A DNA stretch of 64,000 nt from Pedobacter cryoconitis (GTDB taxonomy: Bacteria > Bacteroidota > Bacteroidia > Sphingobacteriales > Sphingobacteriaceae): the NCBI RefSeq assembly GCF_003259615.1, contig NZ_QLLR01000029.1:18194-82193 (forward strand), given 5' to 3'. This document shows, piece after piece, positions 24,859 through 33,951 of the stretch. Below the pieces are notes generated by a model that was given only the letters and a program-made list of their open reading frames with translations, was not told the origin of the DNA and did not search any database. Each line of letters opens with the position of its first letter. Position 1 is the stretch's first letter. The translations under genes and the position numbers were made by a program.

Positions 24859-26066
24859 TGAAAGGAATGGAAAAACGACAACTCCTGTTTGTTAAAGATG
24901 TCTTTCTTTTTACATTTACAGCATTCGGTGGTGCTCAGGCACATATCTCTCTTCTGTTAAAGTATTTTGTGAAGCAAACGCATTATATTTCGGAAGAGGA
25001 TCTGTTGGAATTGAACGCGCTGGCCCAGATATTACCGGGGCCGGCTTCCACACAAACCCTGGTTGGAATTGCACATAAGGTGGGCGGATTAAAACTAGCC
25101 TTAATTACCTTCCTGATCTGGATCATTCCCTCAGCAGCCATAATGACTTTTGCGGCGATCAGTTTTGCGCAGCTCGATCATAAAGTTCAGTTTGTATTGA
25201 TCTTAAAATATATCCAGCCCATTGCCCTGGGCATTGTTGCTTTTGGTGCATACACACTTTCCAGAAAGGTTCTGGTCACCCAAACTGCCTTTTTTCTGGC
25301 TATCTCTGCAGTGATTGTGACATTGGTATTAAGAAATGCCTATGTTTTTCCACTGGCCATCCTTGTTGGAGGAATGATTTCTTCCGCTTTGGAAACCCCA
25401 AAAGAGGAAAGTGAGATCAGGGTAAAGCTATTTGCGAACATTAACCCGAAAAAACTAGCTTATTTTTTCGGTGTCTTATTATTTCTCGCTGCCTTAGGTG
25501 CAATCATTAACAGGACTTCTCCTTTTAGTTTGCCAATCAGGCTGTTCGAAAACTTTTACCGCAACGGGATCTTTATTTTTGGTGGCGGACAGGTACTCGT
25601 ACCCCTGATGTTTACGGAATTTGTGCAAATGAAACATTACCTGGGCTCTTCTGAATTTCTATCAGGTTTCGCTTTACAACAAGCATTACCCGGCCCGACG
25701 TTCTCTTTTACGAGTTACCTGGGCGCGATCAGCATGAAGAATTTCGGTTATGGAATTTACGGACAGGTATTGGGCGGGATAGTAGGAGTTTTGGGTATAA
25801 ATCTTCCGGGATTAATCCTGGTACTGTTTATTGTGCCGTTCTGGGAGGATCTGAAAAAGATCACCAGGATCAAACATTCTTTGTCCGGAATTAATGCAGT
25901 GAGTGTAGGCTTTATTATCGCTGCATTTATCTTATTGGTCAAACCAGTTGGCTTTGATCCACTGTCGATTGTAATTATTGCGGTTACTTTTCTGATTCTG
26001 AATTTTACCAGGATCAGTCCTCCGCTGATAGTTTTGGCAGGAATATTACTGGGCTACCTGATGTAG
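24858..26066 (+). CDS. chrA: Chromate transporter family protein
   Basis: A 402-residue inner-membrane protein made of two related halves, each of CHR type, giving the long-chain form. The first half has FGGAQAHISLL and LPGPASTQT; the second has FGGGQVLVPLM and LQQALPGPTFSFTSYLG. Known members export chromate and confer resistance; others in this family may carry other oxyanions. ATG 24858 overlaps the TPR stop; a second ATG at 24867 is possible. Confidence 0.92.
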   Translation: MKGMEKRQLLFVKDVFLFTFTAFGGAQAHISLLLKYFVKQTHYISEEDLLELNALAQILPGPASTQTLVGIAHKVGGLKLALITFLIWIIPSAAIMTFAAISFAQLDHKVQFVLILKYIQPIALGIVAFGAYTLSRKVLVTQTAFFLAISAVIVTLVLRNAYVFPLAILVGGMISSALETPKEESEIRVKLFANINPKKLAYFFGVLLFLAALGAIINRTSPFSLPIRLFENFYRNGIFIFGGGQVLVPLMFTEFVQMKHYLGSSEFLSGFALQQALPGPTFSFTSYLGAISMKNFGYGIYGQVLGGIVGVLGINLPGLILVLFIVPFWEDLKKITRIKHSLSGINAVSVGFIIAAFILLVKPVGFDPLSIVIIAVTFLILNFTRISPPLIVLAGILLGYLM

Positions 26067-26088
26067 CCCGGTAATATGATTATATATT

Positions 26089-27666
26089 TTAAAATGGAGC
26101 GTCTTCGTCATTGAAATCATCCATACGGGATGGCTTGATAATTACGTTCCCCGATGGGCGGTCAAAGTCGGCTGAAGGCAGCATACCTGCACCCGGACTA
26201 TCCATAGAGAACGAATTTGGCGGCATGAAATCTTCTTCCAGGTCAGTAAATTTAACGTACTTACCAATAAATCTCAACGGTACAATACCCGTTTCACCAT
26301 TTCTGTGTTTCGCGATAATAACCTCACCAACACCAGCCTGAGATCTTCCGCTTTCATCTTCCGTGATCCCATAATATTCAGGACGGTATAAGAAAAGTAC
26401 CATATCCGCATCCTGCTCAATAGAGCCGGACTCCCTCAAATCGGATAACAACGGACGTTTACCATTTACTCCCGGCCTGGTTTCCACCGCACGGCTTAAC
26501 TGCGAGAGGGCAAGAACCGGAACATTTAATTCTTTAGCTACCGATTTCAGGGCTCTGGATATACTACCAATTTCCTGCTCACGGTTACCACCACCACTTT
26601 GACCTTCTCCTTTACCGTGCATCAACTGTAAATAATCGATGATGATCATCTGTATATCGTACTGTGATTTTAATCTTCTGCATTTTGCTCTGAATTCAAA
26701 GATATTCAGGGCAGGGGTGTCATCAATTAACAGCGGGGCTTCTGTCAGCGTACCAATCTTGCTGTGCAGCTGTTGCCATTCCCATTCCGCTAAGTTTCCC
26801 TTACGGATTTTTTCCTGTTCAATCTCTGTTTCTCCGGATATTAAACGATTCACTAACTGTACCGAGGACATCTCCAGGGAGAATACAACTACGGGGCGTT
26901 TAAAATCTACCGCTGCATTTCTTGCACAAGTTAGTACGAAAGCGGTTTTACCCATTGCCGGACGGGCAGCAATAATTACTAAATCGGAAGGCTGCCAGCC
27001 GCCTGTAATTCTATCCAGTGCTGTAAAGCCAGATGGAACACCAGTTAATCCGTCAGATTTTGTTCTTAATTCTTCCAGTGTGGCCAGAGATTGTTTAATA
27101 ATCTCGTCCATTTTCTGGGTATCCCTGCGCAGGTTATTCTGAGCGATGTCAAAAAGGCCCTTCTCGGCATTATCCAGCAGGTCGAATATATCAGTTGTAT
27201 CTTCGTAAGCGTTTTGAATAATCTCGGATGAAATCCTGATCAGTTCACGCTGAATATATTTTTGTGAAATAATACGGGCATGATACTCAATGTTTGCTGC
27301 CGAAGCAACCCGGTTAGTCAGGTTGGTGATATAGTAAGCACCACCCACCATTTCCAGCGTACCCAATGTTCTGAGTTCGGAGGTGACCGTTAAAATATCT
27401 ACCGGTTTAGATTTCTGAAATAAGATCGCAATGGCTTCAAATATCTTTTTGTGAGCCTCAGCATAAAAAACATCAGGCTTCAGAATATCGATAACGGTAG
27501 AAAGGGCATCTTTTTCAAGCATCAGTGCACCAAGCACTGCTTCTTCTAAATCTATAGCTTGTGGGGGTATTTTACCCATATTGCTCATTGGGGCACCGAC
27601 TCTGTTTTTTCTGGAAGAGGTAAAGTTCTGCCTGTCCTGACCTTGTGTTCCGTTATCCGTATTCAT
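26089..27666 (-). CDS. dnaB: Replicative DNA helicase DnaB
   Basis: A 525-residue hexameric helicase of the replication fork. The N-terminal domain (PPQAIDLEEAVLGALMLEKD) binds primase. The RecA-like domain has Walker A in AARPAMGKTAF, Walker B in IIIDYLQLM, and the arginine-finger region RESGSIEQDADMVLFLYRPE. No intein is inserted. A -7 element ends only five bases before the ATG, so the mRNA may be nearly leaderless. Confidence 0.98.
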   Translation of the reverse strand: MNTDNGTQGQDRQNFTSSRKNRVGAPMSNMGKIPPQAIDLEEAVLGALMLEKDALSTVIDILKPDVFYAEAHKKIFEAIAILFQKSKPVDILTVTSELRTLGTLEMVGGAYYITNLTNRVASAANIEYHARIISQKYIQRELIRISSEIIQNAYEDTTDIFDLLDNAEKGLFDIAQNNLRRDTQKMDEIIKQSLATLEELRTKSDGLTGVPSGFTALDRITGGWQPSDLVIIAARPAMGKTAFVLTCARNAAVDFKRPVVVFSLEMSSVQLVNRLISGETEIEQEKIRKGNLAEWEWQQLHSKIGTLTEAPLLIDDTPALNIFEFRAKCRRLKSQYDIQMIIIDYLQLMHGKGEGQSGGGNREQEIGSISRALKSVAKELNVPVLALSQLSRAVETRPGVNGKRPLLSDLRESGSIEQDADMVLFLYRPEYYGITEDESGRSQAGVGEVIIAKHRNGETGIVPLRFIGKYVKFTDLEEDFMPPNSFSMDSPGAGMLPSADFDRPSGNVIIKPSRMDDFNDEDAPF

Positions 27667-27671
27667 AGGCC

Positions 27672-27679
27672 CAAAAATA
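27672..27679 (-). promoter_or_regulatory. -7 promoter element of dnaB
   Basis: The minus strand reads TATTTTTG, an exact TAnnTTTG match, with a TTTA 18 bases upstream as a weak -33 element. Transcription should begin at or next to the ATG. Confidence 0.5.
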
Positions 27680-27848
27680 GCGAAAAATTTACTCCTGTAA
27701 AGATTTCTTTATGAACATTCTAACACCTGAATATCATAGTTTTTTGTGCAAAGAATAAAAATTCTGCTATTTACTAACAGAATCTTGTTGATAAGAAGCT
27801 GTGTATCAGACGATGAAAACTCGATTCCTCAATTCTCATTATTTCAGC

Positions 27849-27856
27849 TATTTTTG
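27849..27856 (+). promoter_or_regulatory. -7 promoter element of rlmB
   Basis: TATTTTTG matches TAnnTTTG, 17 bases before the ATG at 27874. Confidence 0.45.
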
Positions 27857-27873
27857 CAGGTAAAATATAATCA

Positions 27874-28644
27874 ATGGAAAACTTTAGAAGGTCACCCAGG
27901 CCTAAAGAAAATAACGAGTTTGTTTTCGGTATACGTGCTGTAATTGAAGCGATTAAAGCTGGAAAAGATATAGAAAGCATTTACATGCAGCGTGGTCTTA
28001 CAGGAGAAATCATTCCTGAGCTTAAAGGCTTGCTGAGAGATACTGATATTCCTGTACACAATGTTCCGGTAGAAAAGTTAAACAGAATGACACAAAAGAA
28101 TCACCAGGGTGTGGTTGCTGTAATTTCTGCGATTACTTTTCAGAAAATAGAAGACATCATTCCTTTGATCTACGAAAAAGGAGGAGTTCCTTTGATTTTG
28201 ATCCTGGATGGAATTACTGATGTAAGAAATATGGGGGCTATTGCAAGAACAGCTGCTTGTACAGGCGTACATGCTATTGTTGTCCCTGCAAAAAACTCTG
28301 CACAAATTAATGCAGATGCAATTAAAACCTCTGCAGGTGCATTATTTACTATCCCGGTATGCCGTCAGCAAAACTTACACAAAACTGCTTTATTCTTACA
28401 AGAATGCGGCCTGCAGATTGTAGCCTGTACTGAAAAAACAAATGATTTAATTTATGCACCTGATTATACTGCCCCAACAGCAATTGTAATGGGAGCGGAG
28501 GATGAAGGAATATCAAATGATATTATGCGTATGGCCAACCATTTAGCGAAGATCCCTATGTTTGGAGAGATCGGTTCACTAAATGTTTCGGTTTCTACCG
28601 GTGTTATTCTGTACGAAGCGATCAGACAGCGCGGTAATAATTAA
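27874..28644 (+). CDS. rlmB: 23S rRNA 2'-O-methyltransferase, RlmB/TrmH-type SpoU enzyme
   Basis: A 256-residue SPOUT methyltransferase with an N-terminal RNA-binding substrate domain (FVFGIRAVIEAIKAGKDIES) and the three SpoU motifs: NMGAIARTAACTG, IVMGAEDEGIS and LNVSVSTGVILYE. The overall layout matches the enzyme that methylates G2251 in the 23S peptidyl-transferase loop. TrmH-family paralogues are similar, so the exact position is likely but not proven. Confidence 0.92.
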   Translation: MENFRRSPRPKENNEFVFGIRAVIEAIKAGKDIESIYMQRGLTGEIIPELKGLLRDTDIPVHNVPVEKLNRMTQKNHQGVVAVISAITFQKIEDIIPLIYEKGGVPLILILDGITDVRNMGAIARTAACTGVHAIVVPAKNSAQINADAIKTSAGALFTIPVCRQQNLHKTALFLQECGLQIVACTEKTNDLIYAPDYTAPTAIVMGAEDEGISNDIMRMANHLAKIPMFGEIGSLNVSVSTGVILYEAIRQRGNN

Positions 28645-28667
28645 GAACCTGTAAATAATAACAGGTC

Positions 28668-29759
28668 CTATATAAATTTCTGTCCAAAATTAGACTTTAC
28701 ATCTGCTACGATTTGTTTCACGCTCTGTTCTTCAGATCTGGGACAAATCAACAGTGTATTGTTGGATTCCACTACAATATAGTCATGTAAGCCCTGCAGG
28801 ATAACCAGTTTGTCCTCAGGTACATTGACCATACAGTTTGACGAGTTGAACATCATCACCTGCTCGGAAGGGATCACCGCATTTCCTACATAATCTTTCT
28901 CAGCCATATCATAAATAGAAGCCCATGTTCCAAGGTCTGACCATCCGAAATCGGTAGGCAGCACATAAACATTGTCAGCTTTTTCCATTATAGCGAAGTC
29001 TATAGAAATATTGGTGCACTGTAAATAGGCATTGCCAATAAATGCTTTCTCTTCCGGAGTATTGTATAAAGAAGCACCCAGGTGGAAAATATCATACATA
29101 TCCGGCAAATGTTTATTGAAGGCATCGTTGATCGCTTTGGCAGACCAGATAAAAATACCTGCGTTCCATAAGAAATCACCGCTTTGTATAAATGATTTTG
29201 CCAGTTCCAGGTTAGGTTTCTCTGTGAATATCTTCACCTTGTTGAACTGGGGATCTGTAGGCAGCGTGGTCTCTACATATTGTATATAACCGTAACCCGT
29301 ATCAGGGCGGCTCGGCTTGATGCCCAGGGTGATCAGGCAGTTGTTCTCCTTGGCAGCCTTTAAAGATTGCTCTATAGCGGCTATAAATGCGTCCAGATTG
29401 GAGATCGTATGGTCTGACGGTGCAACAACAATAGTTGCATTCGGATTAAGCTCGGTGATCTTCATAGAGCCATAAGCAATACAAGGTGCTGTATTTCTCA
29501 TAATTGGTTCTGCAAGGATCTGGTTGTCCGCAAGGTCCGGAAGTTGTGATTTTACCTTATCTATGTAAATTTCATTGGTTACAACGAAAATGTTTTCAGG
29601 TGGGCATATCTTTAAAAAACGATCATATGTACTTTGAATAAGCGTTTTCCCTACACCGAAAAAATCGATAAACTGTTTCGGATGCTCGACTCTGCTTACT
29701 GGCCAAAAACGGCTGCCAACGCCACCGGCCATGATTAGGGCGTAATTATCTTTGTTCAT
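28668..29759 (-). CDS. manC: Mannose-1-phosphate guanylyltransferase
   Basis: A 363-residue nucleotidyltransferase making GDP-mannose from mannose-1-phosphate and GTP. The activation motif GGVGSRFWPVSR is at the N-terminus, with FTEKPNLELAKSFI and WNAGIFIW further on. It lacks the C-terminal isomerase domain found in longer AlgA/ManC proteins. It is 12 bases after kdsD on the minus strand, so both probably serve surface polysaccharide synthesis. Confidence 0.96.
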   Translation of the reverse strand: MNKDNYALIMAGGVGSRFWPVSRVEHPKQFIDFFGVGKTLIQSTYDRFLKICPPENIFVVTNEIYIDKVKSQLPDLADNQILAEPIMRNTAPCIAYGSMKITELNPNATIVVAPSDHTISNLDAFIAAIEQSLKAAKENNCLITLGIKPSRPDTGYGYIQYVETTLPTDPQFNKVKIFTEKPNLELAKSFIQSGDFLWNAGIFIWSAKAINDAFNKHLPDMYDIFHLGASLYNTPEEKAFIGNAYLQCTNISIDFAIMEKADNVYVLPTDFGWSDLGTWASIYDMAEKDYVGNAVIPSEQVMMFNSSNCMVNVPEDKLVILQGLHDYIVVESNNTLLICPRSEEQSVKQIVADVKSNFGQKFI

Positions 29760-29771
29760 ATTAGGATTAAA

Positions 29772-30737
29772 CTATAATAGACCTTCATGAAGAAGGTCGT
29801 GCAAATGTACAATACCAAAATAACCATTGGCATCAGTAATTAATAATTGTGTGATATTGGATTGCCTGATCAGCTCGAATGCGGTTACTGCTAAAGTATC
29901 TTTATCTATCATTTTCGGGTTGCTGTTCATAATGTCTTTTGCTGTCAGATCTTTAAGATCTGAATGTTTTTCCAGCATTCTTCTGATATCACCATCTGTA
30001 ATGATACCAATTATTTGGCTACCATCAACAACAACAACTGCACCTAAACGGTTTTTACTAATTGCAATTATGACATCTTTTACAGAAGCACCGGCCAGAA
30101 TACTTGGTTTAGCATTACGTTCGGCCAGATCAGAAACTTTAAGATACAACTTTTTCCCTAAGGACCCGCCAGGGTGGAAGCGGGCAAAATCCTGTGCACT
30201 GAATTCTCTGGCTAAAAGCAAGCTTACCGCAAGTGCATCCCCCATGGCTAACTGCGCAGTCGTACTCGTAGTAGGCGCGAGGTTATTTGGGCAAGCTTCC
30301 TTCTCTACGGTCGTATTGAGAATCAGATCTGCTTGTTTAGCGAGCTCAGATTCGAGTTGTCCGACCATCCCGATCAGTAAAGCTCCGCACTGTTTTAGCA
30401 AAGGGGCAAGTACCTTGATTTCGGGGGTATTTCCGCTCTTGGAAATGCAGATCACAATGTCTGTTTTCTGTATCATTCCCAAGTCCCCGTGTACCGCATC
30501 TGAGGCGTGCATATAGCTCGATGGCGTACCCGTAGAATTCAAGGTTGCGACAATTTTCTGCGCAATTATGGCGCTTTTACCGATTCCTGTAACAATTACA
30601 CGACCGTTTCCGGCGATAATTCGTTCCACAATCGTTGCAAAATCGTCATTTATGTGTTTTACCAGCCCAAGTATAGCCTGCGCTTCCGCTTGTAAAGTGT
30701 TGATCCCCGCTGTGATAATAGATTTTTTACTTTTCAA
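29772..30737 (-). CDS. kdsD: D-arabinose-5-phosphate isomerase
   Basis: A 321-residue enzyme that interconverts ribulose-5-phosphate and arabinose-5-phosphate, the first step to KDO. It has an SIS domain (GIGKSAIIAQKI, STGTPSSYMHASDAVHGDLG, ISKSGNTPEI) followed by two CBS domains, as in KpsF/GutQ. The open frame continues to an ATG at 30881, but that would run into recQ and past the promoter. TTG at 30737 (LKSKKSIITAG) gives the normal family length and lies 57 bases after the -7 element. Confidence 0.95.
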   Translation of the reverse strand: MKSKKSIITAGINTLQAEAQAILGLVKHINDDFATIVERIIAGNGRVIVTGIGKSAIIAQKIVATLNSTGTPSSYMHASDAVHGDLGMIQKTDIVICISKSGNTPEIKVLAPLLKQCGALLIGMVGQLESELAKQADLILNTTVEKEACPNNLAPTTSTTAQLAMGDALAVSLLLAREFSAQDFARFHPGGSLGKKLYLKVSDLAERNAKPSILAGASVKDVIIAISKNRLGAVVVVDGSQIIGIITDGDIRRMLEKHSDLKDLTAKDIMNSNPKMIDKDTLAVTAFELIRQSNITQLLITDANGYFGIVHLHDLLHEGLL

Positions 30738-30794
30738 AGAGAAATATTTAGTATATTGATGCTTTAATTGGTGCAAAATTATGTTATTTTGAAT

Positions 30795-30825
30795 CAAAAA
30801 TAGCACTGAATATTTTATACACAAA
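30795..30825 (-). promoter_or_regulatory. Promoter of kdsD-manC, abutting the recQ start codon
   Basis: On the minus strand TTTG (30825-30822) is followed after exactly 19 bases by TATTTTTG (30802-30795), a full Bacteroidota consensus promoter. A second -7-like TAATTTTG lies at 30781-30774. The -33 element touches the recQ ATG at 30826. Confidence 0.7.
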
Positions 30826-33015
30826 ATGGATGTGAAAAAGTCGTTGTTTGACAACTTACAAACCTTTTTTGGTTTCGACAATTTTAAGGGGGATCAGGAA
30901 TCAATTATTACCAATGTTCTTGAGCGGAAAAATACCTTTGTAATTATGCCAACGGGTGGGGGGAAATCTATCTGTTACCAATTACCGGCATTAATGTCAG
31001 AGGGTACTGCCATCGTAATATCACCGCTTATTGCGCTGATGAAAAATCAGGTGGATCAGTTGAGGGCTTTTGGCGGAAGTGACAGTATTGCGCACTTTCT
31101 GAATTCTTCTTTAAATAAATCGGAAATTGCCCAGGTAAAAAGCGATTTGTTAAGCGGTCAGACTAAATTATTATACGTAGCCCCAGAATCTTTATCCAAG
31201 CCGGATAATATCGAATTTCTGAAGCTTATTACTATCTCTTTTGTTGCGGTTGATGAAGCTCATTGTATTTCAGAATGGGGACATGATTTTCGTCCGGAGT
31301 ACCGGAGGATTCGCCAGGTGATCAGCGGCCTGGGACCAGACATTCCGATTATTGCATTAACTGCAACGGCAACACCTAAGGTGCAGCAGGATATTATTAA
31401 GAACTTGCAGATGGCTGATGCTACCTTGTTTAAGTCCTCGTTTAACAGGCCCAACTTATTCTATGAGATACGTCCTAAAAGGGATGTGATCAAAGAAATC
31501 ATCAGGTACATTAAATACAATACAGGTAAATCCGGTATTATTTACTGCCTGAGCAGAAAGAAGGTAGAAGAAGTTGCTGAAGCATTAAACCTGAATGGGA
31601 TCAAGGCATTGCCTTACCATGCCGGATTAGAACCTAAAATCAGAGCCGATACACAAGACAAATTCCTGATGGAAGATGTAGAGGTTATTGTTGCTACCAT
31701 AGCCTTCGGGATGGGTATTGACAAGCCTGATGTTCGTTTTGTAATACACCACGATATTCCTAAAAGTATGGAAGGCTATTATCAGGAAACCGGAAGAGCC
31801 GGCCGTGATGGTGGAGAAGGGGTATGTATTGCTTTTTATGCACAGAAGGACGTAGATAAGCTGGCTAAATTCATGAAAGACAAGCCGGTGGCTGAACGTG
31901 AAATTGGTACGCAAATCTTAAAAGAGGTTATCGACTACGCCGAATCTGGTGTATGCCGCAGAAAACAGATCCTGCATTACTTTGGAGAGAACTTCAATGA
32001 GACAGGCTGTAACTGTATGTGTGATAACTGTAAAAAACCTAAAACGTATTTTGAAGCTGAAGAGCACTTAAAAGTTGCACTGACGCTGATTAAAAATATC
32101 GGGGAGAAGTTTGATGATGCGCATATTTTATGCGTGCTGCTGGGTATGGAAACTGCACAAACTATTGCTTATGAGCATAGTAAACTGCAGGAGTTTGGAC
32201 TGGGTAAAGTAGAAGGTGAAAATCTTTGGAAATCTTTAATCAGACAAGCAGTGCTGAATAACTTCTTATCAAAAGATATTGATAACTATGGTTTATTAAG
32301 ACTGACCAATTCGGGGAATGATTTTATCAAAAACCCATACAGTCTTAAGTTCATTCTGAATGTGCCTATTGAAAGTTCGGCAGATGATGATGAAGATGAT
32401 GTAAAACATGGTAGTGGAACACTGGATATGCAATTGCTTTTATTGCTGAAAGATCTGAGAAAGAAGATCGCGAAACAGAAAAATGTTCCTCCTTTCGTAG
32501 TTTTCCAGGACCCTTCACTGGAAGAAATGTGTACGCATTATCCGATTGCTATGGATGAGCTGAAACAGATCTCGGGTGTTGGAAATGGTAAAGCCATGAA
32601 ATTTGGTACGCCTTTCATTGAACTGATCAAGAAATATGTGACAGACAATGATATTGAGCGCCCTATAGATTTAATTATTAAAACACAGGCTAATAAATCA
32701 CAATTAAAGGTTTCCATCATACAAAATGTAGACAGACAGATTGGACTGGAAGATATTGCGAAATCCAAAGGCATCACTTACAGTGAGATCCTGAAAGAAA
32801 TAGAAGCGATTGTCAACTCCGGAACAAAACTGAACCTGAACTACTTTGTCGATGAAATGCTTGATGATGATCGCCAGGACGAAGTATTTGATTACTTCCG
32901 TGCGGCTGAGAATGATTCAATTGATGAAGCTTTGAAAGATTTGGGAGAGACGGATTATACGCGTGAAGAGATACAATTAATGAGAATCAAGTTCATGTCA
33001 GAACTTGGAAATTAA
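30826..33015 (+). CDS. recQ: ATP-dependent DNA helicase RecQ
   Basis: A 729-residue 3'-5' helicase for recombination and fork repair. It has Walker A (MPTGGGKSICYQLP), DEAH box (VDEAHCISEWGHDFRPEY), motif VI (QETGRAGRDG), the RQC zinc-binding Cys cluster (GVCRRKQ, CNCMCDNCKKP), a winged helix, and an HRDC domain (PSLEEMCTHYPIAMDELKQI). The C-terminal tail after HRDC is acidic and about 100 residues longer than in E. coli RecQ. It is followed by kdsA after eight bases. Confidence 0.97.
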   Translation: MDVKKSLFDNLQTFFGFDNFKGDQESIITNVLERKNTFVIMPTGGGKSICYQLPALMSEGTAIVISPLIALMKNQVDQLRAFGGSDSIAHFLNSSLNKSEIAQVKSDLLSGQTKLLYVAPESLSKPDNIEFLKLITISFVAVDEAHCISEWGHDFRPEYRRIRQVISGLGPDIPIIALTATATPKVQQDIIKNLQMADATLFKSSFNRPNLFYEIRPKRDVIKEIIRYIKYNTGKSGIIYCLSRKKVEEVAEALNLNGIKALPYHAGLEPKIRADTQDKFLMEDVEVIVATIAFGMGIDKPDVRFVIHHDIPKSMEGYYQETGRAGRDGGEGVCIAFYAQKDVDKLAKFMKDKPVAEREIGTQILKEVIDYAESGVCRRKQILHYFGENFNETGCNCMCDNCKKPKTYFEAEEHLKVALTLIKNIGEKFDDAHILCVLLGMETAQTIAYEHSKLQEFGLGKVEGENLWKSLIRQAVLNNFLSKDIDNYGLLRLTNSGNDFIKNPYSLKFILNVPIESSADDDEDDVKHGSGTLDMQLLLLLKDLRKKIAKQKNVPPFVVFQDPSLEEMCTHYPIAMDELKQISGVGNGKAMKFGTPFIELIKKYVTDNDIERPIDLIIKTQANKSQLKVSIIQNVDRQIGLEDIAKSKGITYSEILKEIEAIVNSGTKLNLNYFVDEMLDDDRQDEVFDYFRAAENDSIDEALKDLGETDYTREEIQLMRIKFMSELGN

Positions 33016-33023
33016 GCTACAGC

Positions 33024-33839
33024 ATGGTCAATTTTGAATTAGATAAATTAAAACATACGACTTCCGGGAATTTCTTTTTGATGGCCGGCCCTTGTGCAAT
33101 TGAAGGGGAAGAAATCGCAATGAGAATTGCGGAAAGAATTGTAACCCTTACAGATCAGTTAGAGATCCCTTTTATTTTTAAAGGTTCTTACAGAAAAGCA
33201 AACCGTTCTAAAGGTGATTCTTTTACTGGTATTGGTGATGAAAAAGCTTTAAAGATCTTAGAAAAGGTTGGAAAGACTTTTGGTGTACCCACAGTAACTG
33301 ATATTCATGAAAGCGCTGAGGCTGCAATGGCCGCTGCTTACGTAGATGTATTACAGATCCCTGCATTTTTATGCAGACAAACCGATTTGCTGATTGCTGC
33401 TGCAAAAACAGGAAAAGTAGTGAACGTGAAGAAAGGGCAGTTCCTTTCTGCGGGCTCGATGAGATTTGCTGTTGACAAAATATACGAAGCTGGAAATAAA
33501 CGGGTTATATTGACAGATAGAGGGAATACATTCGGTTACCAGGATTTAATTGTGGACTACCGCGGTTTACCTGAAATGCAGTCTTTTGGTGTACCTGTGG
33601 TGATGGATGTAACGCATTCTTTACAGCAGCCGAATCAAAGTTCTGGTGTAACAGGCGGTAAACCTGAGTTAATTGAGACAATTGCGAAAGCAGCGATTGC
33701 TGTTGGGGCGGACGGATTGTTCATTGAGACGCACCCTGATCCGGCACATGCAAAATCTGATGGTGCAAATATGCTGCATCTTGATTTATTAGAGCAGTTA
33801 TTAGTGAAATTAATTAAGATTAGAAAAGCAGTAGTTTAG
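33024..33839 (+). CDS. kdsA: 3-deoxy-8-phosphooctulonate synthase
   Basis: A 271-residue TIM-barrel enzyme joining phosphoenolpyruvate and arabinose-5-phosphate to KDO-8-phosphate for lipopolysaccharide. The motifs are typical: MAGPCAIEGEE, FKGSYRKANRSKGDSFTG, LQIPAFLCRQTDLL, THSLQQPNQSSGVTGG. Its substrate is supplied by KdsD, encoded divergently across recQ. It is probably co-transcribed with recQ. Confidence 0.98.
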   Translation: MVNFELDKLKHTTSGNFFLMAGPCAIEGEEIAMRIAERIVTLTDQLEIPFIFKGSYRKANRSKGDSFTGIGDEKALKILEKVGKTFGVPTVTDIHESAEAAMAAAYVDVLQIPAFLCRQTDLLIAAAKTGKVVNVKKGQFLSAGSMRFAVDKIYEAGNKRVILTDRGNTFGYQDLIVDYRGLPEMQSFGVPVVMDVTHSLQQPNQSSGVTGGKPELIETIAKAAIAVGADGLFIETHPDPAHAKSDGANMLHLDLLEQLLVKLIKIRKAVV

Positions 33840-33862
33840 TAATAAATACTGTATTTGAATAC

Positions 33863-33906
33863 AAAAAGAGGACTTATCATTTAATCAATGAAAGTCCTCT
33901 TTTTTG
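33863..33906. terminator. Intrinsic terminator between kdsA and a convergent gene
   Basis: A 13-base stem (33863-33875 with 33892-33904) with a 16-base loop, A run before and T run after, so it may work in both directions. Confidence 0.85.
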
Positions 33907-33951
33907 TGTTTGATAAGTTTGAAAAGGTGTTTGTCTTTTGACAATCGCCTT

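Noticed and set aside
28645..28668. Inverted repeat ACCTGT/ACAGGT between rlmB and manC as a terminator
   Set aside because: The stem has only six perfect pairs and lacks a T run, so it is too weak to call.
30738..30881. Longer kdsD frame starting at an ATG inside recQ
   Set aside because: It would overlap the recQ 5' end and include the kdsD promoter; the extra residues are not KpsF-like.
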